A stretch of 64,000 bases of DNA from Mycobacterium sp. E2733 (lineage in GTDB: Bacteria; Actinomycetota; Actinomycetes; Mycobacteriales; Mycobacteriaceae). Positions 43,689 through 52,378 of this stretch are shown here, in pieces. The notes below the pieces were generated by a model, which was not told the origin of the DNA, did no database searches, and was given only the letters and a program-made list of their open reading frames with translations. A program made the translations under genes and the position numbers. The stretch covers positions 20,993 through 84,992 of the forward strand of contig NZ_LZJZ01000111.1 of the NCBI RefSeq assembly GCF_001667585.1, given 5' to 3'. The first letter of the stretch is position 1. The number at the start of each line of letters is the position of its first letter.

Positions 43689-44405
43689 TCAGAGCACCCG
43701 GGTGACCTTTTCGGTCTCGATCCTGCGCGGAAGCGCCGACGGGTCGGGGTTGGCCACCTGCACCAGCGACCCGCCGACGGCCAGGATCGCCAGCAGGCCG
43801 TCCACCAGCTCGCCGGGTTCCGACCACGCGGCGGTGGACAGCACGCGATCGGTGGCCGTCAATTCCCTTGCGGCGGCTGAGCTTTGGCAATCGGCGAGGA
43901 CCTCGTCGACCGACCGGCCGGCGAGTGCCGGGCCGGGACGGGGTTCGGCGACGATCTGGTCGCCGTGCACCCGCACGGCGGTGGCGTAGTCGGTGACGCC
44001 GACCGGCAGGTCGGGGGCCGGGCGGCCGAACGGATCCAGCGACAGCACCGCCACCTCACGGGCGTCGGTCTCGTCCGCCTCGTCCAGCCGTTCGGCGGTG
44101 CACAACGCTACGTCGGCGGGGTCCGATGCGAGCACGGCCTCGGCGCCGATCCACCACACCCCGAACAGCACGGCCGCGGTCTGCCAGTGCGCCGGCAGCA
44201 GGATCGCGACCCGGCTGCCCGGTCCGGCGCCGAACTCGTCGCGTAACAGGTTGCCGGTCTTGGCCGCCCAGTTGGCCAGGGTCGCCGCCGACAACTCGAT
44301 GCGCTCGCCGGTCGCGTCGTCGTAGTAGGTGATGCGCGGGCCGACCGGGTCGGTCCGCAGCATCGGGTCGAGGATGGCGCCGGTGAGCGTGCTCAGTTGA
44401 TGCAC
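43689..44405 (-). CDS. TIGR03089-family protein (AMP-ligase N-domain-like)
   Basis: A protein of about 238 aa resembling the N-terminal part of AMP-binding enzymes: RITYYDDATGERIELSAATLANWAAKTGNLLRDEFGAGPGSRVAILLPAHWQTAAVLFGVWWIGA. The ATP-binding P-loop and the C-terminal subdomain of acyl-CoA synthetases are missing, so it is unlikely to be an active ligase. This matches the mycobacterial Rv3268 family of unknown function. The start is uncertain. The GTG used here lies 13 bp inside the 3' end of the LCP gene; a shorter start at MLRTDPVGPR (44363) would cut a conserved N-terminal helix. Confidence 0.8.
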   Translation of the reverse strand: MHQLSTLTGAILDPMLRTDPVGPRITYYDDATGERIELSAATLANWAAKTGNLLRDEFGAGPGSRVAILLPAHWQTAAVLFGVWWIGAEAVLASDPADVALCTAERLDEADETDAREVAVLSLDPFGRPAPDLPVGVTDYATAVRVHGDQIVAEPRPGPALAGRSVDEVLADCQSSAAARELTATDRVLSTAAWSEPGELVDGLLAILAVGGSLVQVANPDPSALPRRIETEKVTRVL

Positions 44406-45865
44406 TCGGGCTTGTCGGAACCGGCGGTCAGGATCGGCGAGGGCGCCGGGACGTTCGGATCGGGCGCGACCGCACCGACGTTGGACACCCGGGCGGGCAT
44501 CACCGACGCGGTGCCGGAAAGCCCGGAGCCGGGGCCGCTGTAGTCGTTGCCCAGCACCACCCGGACCGAGCCCGCCGCGACGGACGGATCGGCGACCACC
44601 GGCAGTCCGCCCAGCTCCTTGGCCACCTCCTGGGCTCCCAGGTCGTCGCTCTTGGCGGCCCGCACCTGGCTGGCCTTGACATGGTCGCCGTCGTTGTTGC
44701 CGACAGTGCCTGCACCAAATCCCTTGGCGGTCAACACCTGTGAGACCGCGGATGCCAGCCCGTTGATGTCGGTGTCGTTGAGCACGCTGGCGGTGGTCTT
44801 CGCCGGGGTGTAGGCGATCTCCTCGGTCTTGCCCTGCTCCTGGTCGTGCAGCAGGCCGCTGACCCAGTCGGCGACCTGGTGCGGGTCCACCCGCACCACG
44901 CTCTGCATGCCGTCGTCGCTCCAGCCGGCCCCGTCCAGGACCGGGATGGTGGCGAACGCGACGTTGCCGCCGGCGAGCTTCTGCATCTGCTGGACGAAAT
45001 CCATTACGTCCCAACCCTGCGAGATCACCACCGAGCGCTGCACGGCGGCCTCCAGCCGTCGCACCGTGGCGGGGCTGGACAGCGTCTTGCCGGAGATGAC
45101 CCGGTGGGCCAACGAGGCCATCACCACTTGCTGACGCACCACCCGGTCGAGGTCGCCGCGGGGCAGCTCGTGGCGCTGCCGGACGAAGCTGAGCGCCTCC
45201 GGCCCGTCCAGCCGTTGCGGGCCGGCCGGAAAGTCGGCACCCGAAAGCGGTTCGAACACCGGCTCTTTCAGGCAGACGTCCACGCCGCCGAGCGCGTCGG
45301 TGATCAACGAGAAACCGAGCAGCCCGATCTCGGCGTAGTGGTCGACGGTGACGCCGGTGAGGTCGGCGACGGTTTTGATCAGGGCCTCGCGCCCGGCCTC
45401 GGTGCCCTGCGCCGCGGCGTCCTCGGCCGAATCGCCGGCCTTGACCAGGCTGGTGCGCTTGGCCTCGCGGGTCTGGCCGTAGACGCCGTTGATCTTCGTC
45501 TTGCCCAGGCCGGGGGCCGCGACGTAGGAGTCGCGGGGGATCGAGATGGCGGTCGCCGACTTCCCGTTGTTGGGGATCCGGATCAGGATGATGGTGTCGG
45601 TGTTGGTCGCCTCCTCGTCGCCGGCGCGTAGCGTGGCCAGCTCCTCTTGAGACAAGGGGTTGCCGTGCGCGTCGGTGCGGCTGTCGAGGCCCACCAGCAG
45701 GATGTCGATCGCGCCGTCGTCGCCGCCCTTGCCGAGCGAGGGTGCGGACATGTGGAAGATGCCGTCCTCGAAGGACCGGACGTTGCTCCACGCGAGCCCG
45801 GTGCCGAGGACAACCGCAAGCGCGAGCGCGGTGGCAATCACACGAACCACACGTTGCACAGGCAT
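44393..45865 (-). CDS. LytR-CpsA-Psr cell-wall glycopolymer ligase
   Basis: A 490-aa membrane-anchored protein. One N-terminal helix (about residues 8-26) is followed by the LCP domain with GLDSRTD, RIPNNGKSATAISIPRDSYV and KINGVYGQ, the Arg/Asp residues that bind polyprenyl pyrophosphate. GGVDVCL and FVRQRHELPRGDLDRVVRQQ come next, then a LytR_C domain (about residues 370-460). In M. tuberculosis the enzyme at this place (Rv3267, Lcp1) attaches arabinogalactan to peptidoglycan. It is divergent from rmlD-wbbL, which build the rhamnose linker of the same polymer. Confidence 0.92.
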   Translation of the reverse strand: MPVQRVVRVIATALALAVVLGTGLAWSNVRSFEDGIFHMSAPSLGKGGDDGAIDILLVGLDSRTDAHGNPLSQEELATLRAGDEEATNTDTIILIRIPNNGKSATAISIPRDSYVAAPGLGKTKINGVYGQTREAKRTSLVKAGDSAEDAAAQGTEAGREALIKTVADLTGVTVDHYAEIGLLGFSLITDALGGVDVCLKEPVFEPLSGADFPAGPQRLDGPEALSFVRQRHELPRGDLDRVVRQQVVMASLAHRVISGKTLSSPATVRRLEAAVQRSVVISQGWDVMDFVQQMQKLAGGNVAFATIPVLDGAGWSDDGMQSVVRVDPHQVADWVSGLLHDQEQGKTEEIAYTPAKTTASVLNDTDINGLASAVSQVLTAKGFGAGTVGNNDGDHVKASQVRAAKSDDLGAQEVAKELGGLPVVADPSVAAGSVRVVLGNDYSGPGSGLSGTASVMPARVSNVGAVAPDPNVPAPSPILTAGSDKPECIN

Positions 45866-45963
45866 CCCACTAGGTTACTTGTGGCACACCCGCTTCGCGG
45901 GTAGCGAACCCCCGCGCGCCCCGGCGTTCGCCCGGCCTTTCCCGGACATGCCAGACTCAGACC

Positions 45964-46881
45964 ATGTCGAGCAGGATCGTGATCGCCGGCGCCGGGGGGC
46001 AGCTGGGCAGCTATTTGCGCTCGCTGGCGGCCAGTCAGGGCCGTGACGTGCTGGCGCTGACGTCGTCGGAGTGGGACATCACCGACCCCGCCGCCGCCGA
46101 ACGGATCATCGAGCCCGGTGACGTGGTGATCAATTGCGCGGCGTTCACCGACGTCGACGGCGCCGAGAGCGACGAGTCCGGCGCCTACGCCGTCAACGCC
46201 ACCGGCCCAGAGAACATCGCCCGGGCCTGCGCGCGCGCCGGCGCCCGGTTTATCCACGTCTCCACCGACTACGTCTTCGGCGGGGACCCGGACGGCGCTG
46301 ACCCGCGTCCCTACGAGCCCAGCGATCGAACCGCCCCGGCGGGCGTGTACGGGCGCAGCAAGCATGCCGGGGAAGAGGCCGTGCTGGCGGCGCTGCCCGA
46401 AGCCGTTATCGTCCGGACCGCCTGGGTGTACACCGGCGGTGACGGCAAGGACTTCGTCGCCGTCATGCGCCGGCTGGCCGCGGGGGACGGCCCCGTGAAC
46501 GTCGTCGACGACCAGTTCGGGTCACCGACTTATGTGGGCGACCTGGCGGAGGCGCTGCTGCAGATCGCCGACGACCACGTGCCCGGGCCGATCCTGCACG
46601 CCGCCAACGAGGGCGCGGTGTCCCGCTACGAGCAGACCCGCGCGATCTTCGAAGAATGTGGCGCCGACCCGGCGCGGGTGCGTCCGGTCAGCACCGCGGA
46701 ATTTCCCCGCCCGGCGCCGCGCCCGAGCTACTCCGCGCTGTCGGGCCGCCAGTCCGCCGCGGCGGGCCTGCGGCCGTTAAGGCCCTGGCGCGCGGCGCTT
46801 GTCGCGGCGCTCGCCGCCGCGAAGAGCAACGCGGCTACCGACGTCGCCGCCGATCGACCGTTACCCTCTACGCGTGACTGA
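45964..46881 (+). CDS. rmlD: dTDP-4-dehydrorhamnose reductase
   Basis: A 305-aa short-chain reductase. It has the nucleotide-binding GAGGQLGSYL, the cofactor-site INCAAFTDVDGAE, HVSTDYVFGG and the catalytic YGRSKHAGE (Tyr-x3-Lys). It performs the last step of dTDP-L-rhamnose synthesis with NAD(P)H. The product feeds WbbL, whose start lies 8 bp inside this gene. A 98-bp divergent promoter separates it from the LCP gene. Confidence 0.95.
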   Translation: MSSRIVIAGAGGQLGSYLRSLAASQGRDVLALTSSEWDITDPAAAERIIEPGDVVINCAAFTDVDGAESDESGAYAVNATGPENIARACARAGARFIHVSTDYVFGGDPDGADPRPYEPSDRTAPAGVYGRSKHAGEEAVLAALPEAVIVRTAWVYTGGDGKDFVAVMRRLAAGDGPVNVVDDQFGSPTYVGDLAEALLQIADDHVPGPILHAANEGAVSRYEQTRAIFEECGADPARVRPVSTAEFPRPAPRPSYSALSGRQSAAAGLRPLRPWRAALVAALAAAKSNAATDVAADRPLPSTRD

Positions 46882-47773
46882 CGTCCTGCCGGTCGTGACG
46901 GTGACCTACTCACCGGGCCCACACCTCGAGCGCTTCCTGGCCTCGCTGTCGCTGGCGACCGAGCGGCCGGTGTGCGTGCTGATGGCCGACAACGGCTCCA
47001 CCGACGGAACCCCGCAGGCGGCCGTCGAGCGCTACCCGAACGTGCGGTTGTTCCACACCGGGGCCAACCTCGGATATGGCACCGCGATCAACAGGGCGGT
47101 CGCGCAGCTCGCCGAGACACCGGACGTCGACGACGACTGGGTGATCGTGGCCAACCCGGACGTGCAGTGGGGCCCGGGCAGCATCGACGCCCTGCTGGAC
47201 GCCGCCACCCGCTGGCCGCGCGCCGGCGCCCTGGGCCCGCTCATCCGCGACCCCGACGGCTCGGTATACCCGTCGGCGCGCCACCTGCCCAGCCTCATCC
47301 GCGGCGGCATGCACGCGGTCGTCGGCCCGATCTGGAAGCGCAACCCGTGGACGGCGGCGTACCGGCAGGAGCGGCTGGAGCCCACCGAGCGCACCGTGGG
47401 CTGGCTGTCGGGGTCGTGCCTGCTGGTCCGCCGGTCCGCCTTCGGCCAGATCGGCGGGTTCGACGAGCGCTACTTCATGTATATGGAAGACGTCGACCTC
47501 GGGGACCGGCTCGGCCGGGCCGGCTGGCTGAACGTCTACGTGCCGTCGGCCGAGGTGCTGCACCACAAGGGCCACTCCACCGGGGACGACCCGGGGAGCC
47601 ACCTGGCGGCACATCACAAGAGCACCTACATGTTCCTGGCCGACCGGCATGCGGGATGGCGGCGCGCGCCGCTGCGCTGGACGTTGCGGGCATCACTGGC
47701 GCTGCGGTCCCGGCTGATGGTGCGCGGCGCCTTGCGCAGTCGTAGACGGAACCTGGCCGAAGGGCGGCGCTGA
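46874..47773 (+). CDS. wbbL: dTDP-rhamnosyl transferase (GT2)
   Basis: A 299-aa family 2 glycosyltransferase. It shows VTVTYSPGPHLERFL, the nucleotide-sugar motif ADNGSTDGTP, NPDVQWGPG in place of a DxD, WLSGSCLLVRRSAF and the ED motif MEDVDLGDRL. It adds L-rhamnose to GlcNAc-P-P-decaprenyl to make the arabinogalactan-peptidoglycan linker, an essential step in mycobacteria. A GTG start overlaps rmlD. It is followed after 1 bp by the mannose guanylyltransferase gene. Confidence 0.95.
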   Translation: MTDVLPVVTVTYSPGPHLERFLASLSLATERPVCVLMADNGSTDGTPQAAVERYPNVRLFHTGANLGYGTAINRAVAQLAETPDVDDDWVIVANPDVQWGPGSIDALLDAATRWPRAGALGPLIRDPDGSVYPSARHLPSLIRGGMHAVVGPIWKRNPWTAAYRQERLEPTERTVGWLSGSCLLVRRSAFGQIGGFDERYFMYMEDVDLGDRLGRAGWLNVYVPSAEVLHHKGHSTGDDPGSHLAAHHKSTYMFLADRHAGWRRAPLRWTLRASLALRSRLMVRGALRSRRRNLAEGRR

Positions 47774-47774
47774 G

Positions 47775-48854
47775 ATGGCTAACCCGCAAGTCGATGCCGT
47801 AATTCTGGTCGGCGGCAAGGGCACCCGGCTGCGGCCCCTGACGCTGTCGGCGCCCAAGCCGATGCTGCCCACCGCCGGGCTGCCGTTCTTGACCCACTTG
47901 CTGTCGAGGATCGCCGCGGCGGGCATCGAGCACGTCATCCTGAGCACCTCGTATCAGGCCGCGGTGTTCGAGGCGGAGTTCGGCGACGGGTCCAAGCTCG
48001 GCCTGCAGATGCAATACGTCACCGAGGACTCGCCGCTGGGAACCGGCGGCGGCATCGCCAACGTCGCCGGGCACCTGCGCCACGACACCGCGATGGTGTT
48101 CAACGGCGACGTGCTGTCCGGCGCCGACCTCAATCAGATGATCGACTTCCACCGGTCCCAGCGGGCGGACGTCACCCTGCACCTGGTGCGGGTGGGCGAC
48201 CCGCGGGCCTTCGGGTGCGTCACGACCGACGAGAACGGCCGGGTCACGGCCTTCGTGGAGAAGACCCAGGACCCGCCGACCGACCAGATCAACGCCGGCT
48301 GCTACATCTTCGAGCGCGGCATCGTCGACCGCATCCCGCGGGGCCGCGAGGTGTCGGTCGAACGCGAGGTGTTCCCCGCCCTGCTCGCCGACCCGGACGT
48401 CAAGGTGTGCGGCTACGTCGACGCCACCTACTGGCGGGACATGGGCACGCCGGAAGACTTCGTGCGCGGGTCGGCGGACCTGGTCCGCGGGATCGCGCCG
48501 TCACCGGCCCTGCACGGGCACCGCGGCGAGCAGCTGGTGCACGACGGCGCGGCCGTGTCGCCGGGCGCGGTGCTGATCGGCGGCACAGTCGTCGGGCGGG
48601 GCGCCGAGATCGGCCCCGGCGTCCGGCTGGACGGGGCCGTGATCTTCGACGGCGTCAAGGTCGAGGCGGGCAGCGTGATCGAACGGTCCATCATCGGCTT
48701 CGGCGCGCGCATCGGCCCGCGGGCGTTGATCCGCGACGGCGTGATCGGCGACGGCGCCGACATCGGTGCTCGGTGCGAGCTGCTGCGCGGCGCCCGGGTG
48801 TGGCCCGGCGTTTCGATTCCCGACGGCGGCATCCGCTACTCGTCCGACGTCTAG
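47775..48854 (+). CDS. manC: Mannose-1-phosphate guanylyltransferase (GDP-mannose pyrophosphorylase)
   Basis: A 359-aa nucleotidyltransferase. Its N-terminal signature is AVILVGGKGTRLRPLT, with KPMLP, then GTGGGIANV, NGDVLSG and the sugar site DATYWRDMGTPEDF. The C-terminal 100 residues are hexapeptide repeats (GGTVVGRGAEIGPGVRLDGAVIFDGVKVEAGSVI) forming a left-handed beta helix. It makes GDP-mannose from mannose-1-phosphate and GTP for mannolipids and protein mannosylation. M. tuberculosis annotations often call this gene manB. The mutase and isomerase that supply its substrate are encoded 7-10 kb downstream. Confidence 0.93.
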   Translation: MANPQVDAVILVGGKGTRLRPLTLSAPKPMLPTAGLPFLTHLLSRIAAAGIEHVILSTSYQAAVFEAEFGDGSKLGLQMQYVTEDSPLGTGGGIANVAGHLRHDTAMVFNGDVLSGADLNQMIDFHRSQRADVTLHLVRVGDPRAFGCVTTDENGRVTAFVEKTQDPPTDQINAGCYIFERGIVDRIPRGREVSVEREVFPALLADPDVKVCGYVDATYWRDMGTPEDFVRGSADLVRGIAPSPALHGHRGEQLVHDGAAVSPGAVLIGGTVVGRGAEIGPGVRLDGAVIFDGVKVEAGSVIERSIIGFGARIGPRALIRDGVIGDGADIGARCELLRGARVWPGVSIPDGGIRYSSDV

Positions 48855-48870
48855 CCTCTTCTCGCTCGAA

Positions 48871-48926
48871 CGTCACGCCAGCGTGACGCTCGACGCCGGC
48901 GGTCACGCTAGCGTGACGCTCGACGC
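48871..48926. repeat. Duplicated hairpin element between manC and the Nudix gene
   Basis: Two copies of a 25-bp unit begin at 48872 and 48902 (30-bp period, one mismatch). Each contains a 16-bp palindrome: GTCACGCCAGCGTGAC, imperfect only in its centre, and GTCACGCTAGCGTGAC, perfect. The second copy includes the Nudix stop codon. Lying between convergent genes, the hairpins may act as a bidirectional terminator without a U-tract. Confidence 0.65.
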
Positions 48927-49453
48927 AACCCTTGCCCCACCAGATACGTCAAGGCGTGGTCGGTGTCGTCCGGCAACGCATCGACCGGCCACCACCGCAA
49001 GTCATCCGACTCGTCGCTGATCGCGATCTGCGCGCCGGCCGGGGCGCGCGCCACGAACTGCAGATCCAGGTGGCGGGTGGGCACGCCCAACGAGCAGGTG
49101 AGCGCGTGGACGTGCACGGCCGCCAGCCGGGGCTCGATGCGCAGACCTTCGACACCGGATTCCTCGGTGGCCTCGCGCAGCGCGGCGGCGACGATGTCGC
49201 CGTCGTTCTCGTCGCAGTGGCCGCCCAGCTGCACCCACCGGCCCACGCGGGGATGCAACGTCAGCAGCGCCCGGTCGCCGGTGTGGTCGAGCACCAGCGC
49301 CGAGGCGGTGACATGGCCCGGCACGCACTCGCGGCGACACGCGTCGGGACGGGCCAGCACGAAGGCCAGGACCGCCTGCCGCAACGAGTCCTGCGCCGGG
49401 TCGGGCGCCTCCCACTCGGACAGCAGCGAGATCGCCGACTCCCGGACGCTCAC
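48908..49453 (-). CDS. Nudix hydrolase
   Basis: A 181-aa protein with a Nudix domain. ALLTLHPRVGRWVQLGGHCDENDGDIVAAALREATEESG contains the REATEESG core and the variant GGHCD form common in actinobacteria. The domain hydrolyses a nucleoside diphosphate linked to another group; the substrate is unknown. The GTG start overlaps the mamA stop by 4 bp, so it is coupled to a DNA methyltransferase. Its stop lies in the second hairpin of the duplicated element. Confidence 0.88.
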   Translation of the reverse strand: MSVRESAISLLSEWEAPDPAQDSLRQAVLAFVLARPDACRRECVPGHVTASALVLDHTGDRALLTLHPRVGRWVQLGGHCDENDGDIVAAALREATEESGVEGLRIEPRLAAVHVHALTCSLGVPTRHLDLQFVARAPAGAQIAISDESDDLRWWPVDALPDDTDHALTYLVGQGLRRASR

Positions 49454-51027
49454 CGGGAACCCCGCCGTTTGCGGCGGTCCCGCAGCGCGACCCAGGCCGC
49501 GCGGCACTGCGCCACCACCTCGGGTCCCAACCCCAGCCCGTCGACCAGGACCCGCCGGTCGACGAGGTCGAGCGCCTTCTCGATCTCGTTGGCCTTCAAC
49601 AGCAGATCGACGTCACGGGCGAGCTCGGGACCGGCGAGCTCCGGCGGGGGGACCGGCAGCTGCTCGGCTTCGCGCGGTTCCAGCTCCAAGATCCCCCCGC
49701 CGTAGCTGCGGCCGATGATCTCGGCGAAGGCGAACGTGACGCTGTTGTGGAACACCGCGGCCAGCCCGGTCGGGTCGACACCGGCCGCGAGCCGGACCCG
49801 GTGCACCGTGTCGGTGCTCGTCGCCGCGGCGGCGTTGACGGTCAGCCGCGGCGCCAGGTGGATCTGGCGGAGCATGAACAGGTCCGGAATCCACAGCGAC
49901 GGCGTGCTCCACCACGGCTTGCGGATCGAGCACTTGAATCCCCGATCCACGCCGGCGGCCTCACCGGCGTCGATGTGCGCGAGCACGGCGGGCTCGACGG
50001 GTTCGCGCGGCGCGTCGAGCAGCCAGCCGCGGCGCCCGGCGGCGACATCGGTTGCCCGGCAGTCGGTGTCGTACACCAACCCGGACAACTGCGCGCTGCG
50101 CGAGACGAGCGGGACGCAGTGGGGCAGCAGCCCTAGTTCGCGGGCCTGCGCGTCGGTGAACGTGAAGAAGCTGTTGCGGCCCGTCACGATCCCCACGTCC
50201 ACGGCGGCGACCGACCCGAGCCGGGTCAGCGCCGTCGACCCCTTGAGCGTTCGCAGCAGCCGGATCGCGGCCGGGTCCAGGAAGTACTTCGTCCACTTCT
50301 CGTTCTCGTGTAACAGCGCGGGCGCCCATTCGACGTTCAGATCCGCGTGCGCGAGCGCACCGGCGTCGGTGAGGTGGACCGTGCGGATCCGGCCCGGCCC
50401 CGGGCCGGCGACCCCGCAGAACAACACCACCTCCTGCAGGATGCCGTCGAACACCAATCGCTCGAACGTCACCAGCGTGATGTCACTGAACCGGCTCAAC
50501 AGGAACTCGCGCAGCTGTGCGGCGTAGGTGACCTGAAGCAACTCGGCGGGCAGCACCAGGCCGACCCGGCCGCCGTCGCGCACCAGGATCGAGCTCGCCA
50601 CCACGAAGGGGACCCAGGCGTTGGTCAGCCGGGTGGGCCGCAGTCCCTCGCGCCGCATCAGCTCCAGCGCGGGGTCGCGCTGCTCGGACGCCCAGTTGCC
50701 GAACCGGATGTAGGGCGGATTCCCCGCCACCCCGTCCCAGCCGCCGGGCCCGGCGGTGGCGAGCCAGGTGAACAGGTTCGCCGCGTCGACGGGCGCGAAT
50801 TGCCGTGCCTTGGCGGCCTCGTCGGCGACGAGCTCGACGCCGTGCACCCGCCCGCCGAGGGCGGCCAGCTCGCGCAGGATCGCGCCGTCGCCGCAGGCGG
50901 GTTCCACGATGCGCGGTCCGGCGTCGCGCACCCAGCGGGCCAGGAACCGGGCCACCGGGGCCGGTGTGTAGTAGCCGCCGCGGGCCTTGTCGGCGGACGC
51001 CGCCGCCTTGCCCGCGAACGTTCTCAT
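49450..51027 (-). CDS. mamA: DNA adenine N6-methyltransferase (MamA-like)
   Basis: A 525-aa type II-like methyltransferase without a partner endonuclease. YYTPAPVARFLARWV and IVEPACGDGAILREL form the SAM site, and NPPYIRFGNW is the catalytic NPPY motif for adenine methylation. The C-terminal half is a target-recognition domain with GILELEPREAEQLPVP. By position (Rv3263) it corresponds to MamA of M. tuberculosis, which methylates CTCCAG/CTGGAG and affects expression at some promoters in hypoxia. The recognition sequence of this orthologue is assumed, not shown. Confidence 0.88.
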   Translation of the reverse strand: MRTFAGKAAASADKARGGYYTPAPVARFLARWVRDAGPRIVEPACGDGAILRELAALGGRVHGVELVADEAAKARQFAPVDAANLFTWLATAGPGGWDGVAGNPPYIRFGNWASEQRDPALELMRREGLRPTRLTNAWVPFVVASSILVRDGGRVGLVLPAELLQVTYAAQLREFLLSRFSDITLVTFERLVFDGILQEVVLFCGVAGPGPGRIRTVHLTDAGALAHADLNVEWAPALLHENEKWTKYFLDPAAIRLLRTLKGSTALTRLGSVAAVDVGIVTGRNSFFTFTDAQARELGLLPHCVPLVSRSAQLSGLVYDTDCRATDVAAGRRGWLLDAPREPVEPAVLAHIDAGEAAGVDRGFKCSIRKPWWSTPSLWIPDLFMLRQIHLAPRLTVNAAAATSTDTVHRVRLAAGVDPTGLAAVFHNSVTFAFAEIIGRSYGGGILELEPREAEQLPVPPPELAGPELARDVDLLLKANEIEKALDLVDRRVLVDGLGLGPEVVAQCRAAWVALRDRRKRRGSR

Positions 51028-51037
51028 GAGGCCAGTA

Positions 51038-52378
51038 TCACTTGCGGATCAACAAATCCCCGGCGTCCGCCGGGTCGCGGGGCCCGGCGGGTTCCTCGGG
51101 GTAGCCGATCGCGATGGCGCCCAACGGCTCCCAATCGGCCGGCAAATCGAGCTCGGCGCGCACCAGGTCGGCGGCGAAGATCGTCGAGCCGATCCAGCAG
51201 CTGCCCACCCCCCGCACGGCCAGCGCGACCAGCAGGGCCTGCACGGCCGCCCCGACCGCGACGGTGAACATGGTGTGCTCGGCATCGGTGCGGGCGGCGT
51301 CGGGATACGTGTGCGCGCCGTCGGGAACGAGCATCGGGACGACGACCTCGGGTGCGTCGTAGAGGATCTGGCCGCGGGCCACCCGCCGTTCTACCGAGTC
51401 GGCGGGCCGGCCGTCACCGGCGAGGTCCGACCGCCACTTGTCCTTCATGCGGTCCAGCAGCCGCAGCCGAACGTCGCGGGTCTGCAGCCAGACGAAGCGG
51501 ACCGGCCGGGTGTGGTGCGGGGCAGGTGCGGTGAGCGCCTCGGCGACGGCGGCTTCGATCAGCTCGGGCGCGACCGGTTCGGCGCTGAACCGGCGCACCG
51601 ACCGCCGCAACAGCTGCGCCTGCCGGCGCCCCATGTCGAGGGCCTCGGCGGTGCCCAGCCAGAACAGGTCCTCCTCGCCGGGCCGCAACAGTTGCCGGGC
51701 CGTCGAGCCGTCGTCGGCCACCTCGAGCCCGCGCACCACGGCGACCGGCATGTCGGTCAATTTGCCCTTCACTAGATCCGCCGCCGCCGCGACCTCGTCG
51801 GCCACCGCGATCTCGGTGACCACCAGCTCGTTGCCGTGGCGGTCGACGGCCCCCGAATAGCCGTGCAACACGGCCAGACCGGCCGACCCAACCGCCGCGT
51901 CGATCTGGCCGTTGCGCCACGCGCGGCCCATGGTGTCGGTGATGACCACGGCGACGTCGACGCCGAGCCGGTCCGCCAGCCCGGCGCGCAGGGCCGCGGC
52001 GCTGCCGTCCGGGTCGATCGGCAGCAGCGCCAGTTCGTCGCGGCCCACGTTGGACCCGTCCACGCCCGCGGCGGCCTGAATCAGGCCGATGCGGTTCTCG
52101 GTGATCAGGGTGCGGCCCTTGCGCGCCAGCACCCGCACCGCCTCGGCCTCGACCAGCTTGCGCCGGAGTTGGTCCCGCTCCTCGGCGTCTTGCGGCGCCG
52201 GCACCAGCCGGCCCTCGCACTTGGACACCACCTTGCTCGTCACCACCACGACGTCACCGTCGCGCAGCCAGGGTGCGGCCGCGGCCAGGGCCGCGCTCAG
52301 GTCGTCGCCGGGCCGGAACTCGGGGAGCCCGGCGACGGGCAGGATCTCGATCGCCGCGCCGGTGCCGTGTTCGGTCAC
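51038..52378 (-). CDS. fbiB: F420 gamma-glutamyl ligase FbiB
   Basis: A 446-aa bifunctional protein. The N-terminal F420:gamma-L-glutamyl ligase domain (VTSKVVSKCEGR, ITDTMGRAWRNGQIDAAVG) adds glutamates to F420-0. The C-terminal nitroreductase-fold domain (about residues 245-446, with RRSVRRFSAEPV and GSCWIGST) binds FMN and F420. A GTG giving VTEHGTG was chosen; it overlaps the fbiA stop (GTGA). A longer frame adds 45 Arg-rich residues not found in the family. F420 serves many mycobacterial oxidoreductases and activates nitro prodrugs. Confidence 0.95.
   Translation of the reverse strand: MTEHGTGAAIEILPVAGLPEFRPGDDLSAALAAAAPWLRDGDVVVVTSKVVSKCEGRLVPAPQDAEERDQLRRKLVEAEAVRVLARKGRTLITENRIGLIQAAAGVDGSNVGRDELALLPIDPDGSAAALRAGLADRLGVDVAVVITDTMGRAWRNGQIDAAVGSAGLAVLHGYSGAVDRHGNELVVTEIAVADEVAAAADLVKGKLTDMPVAVVRGLEVADDGSTARQLLRPGEEDLFWLGTAEALDMGRRQAQLLRRSVRRFSAEPVAPELIEAAVAEALTAPAPHHTRPVRFVWLQTRDVRLRLLDRMKDKWRSDLAGDGRPADSVERRVARGQILYDAPEVVVPMLVPDGAHTYPDAARTDAEHTMFTVAVGAAVQALLVALAVRGVGSCWIGSTIFAADLVRAELDLPADWEPLGAIAIGYPEEPAGPRDPADAGDLLIRK

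Noticed and set aside
46799..46873. A longer WbbL with 25 extra N-terminal residues
   Set aside because: The extension is basic shadow sequence of rmlD. The GTG inside rmlD gives the conserved N-terminus and family length.
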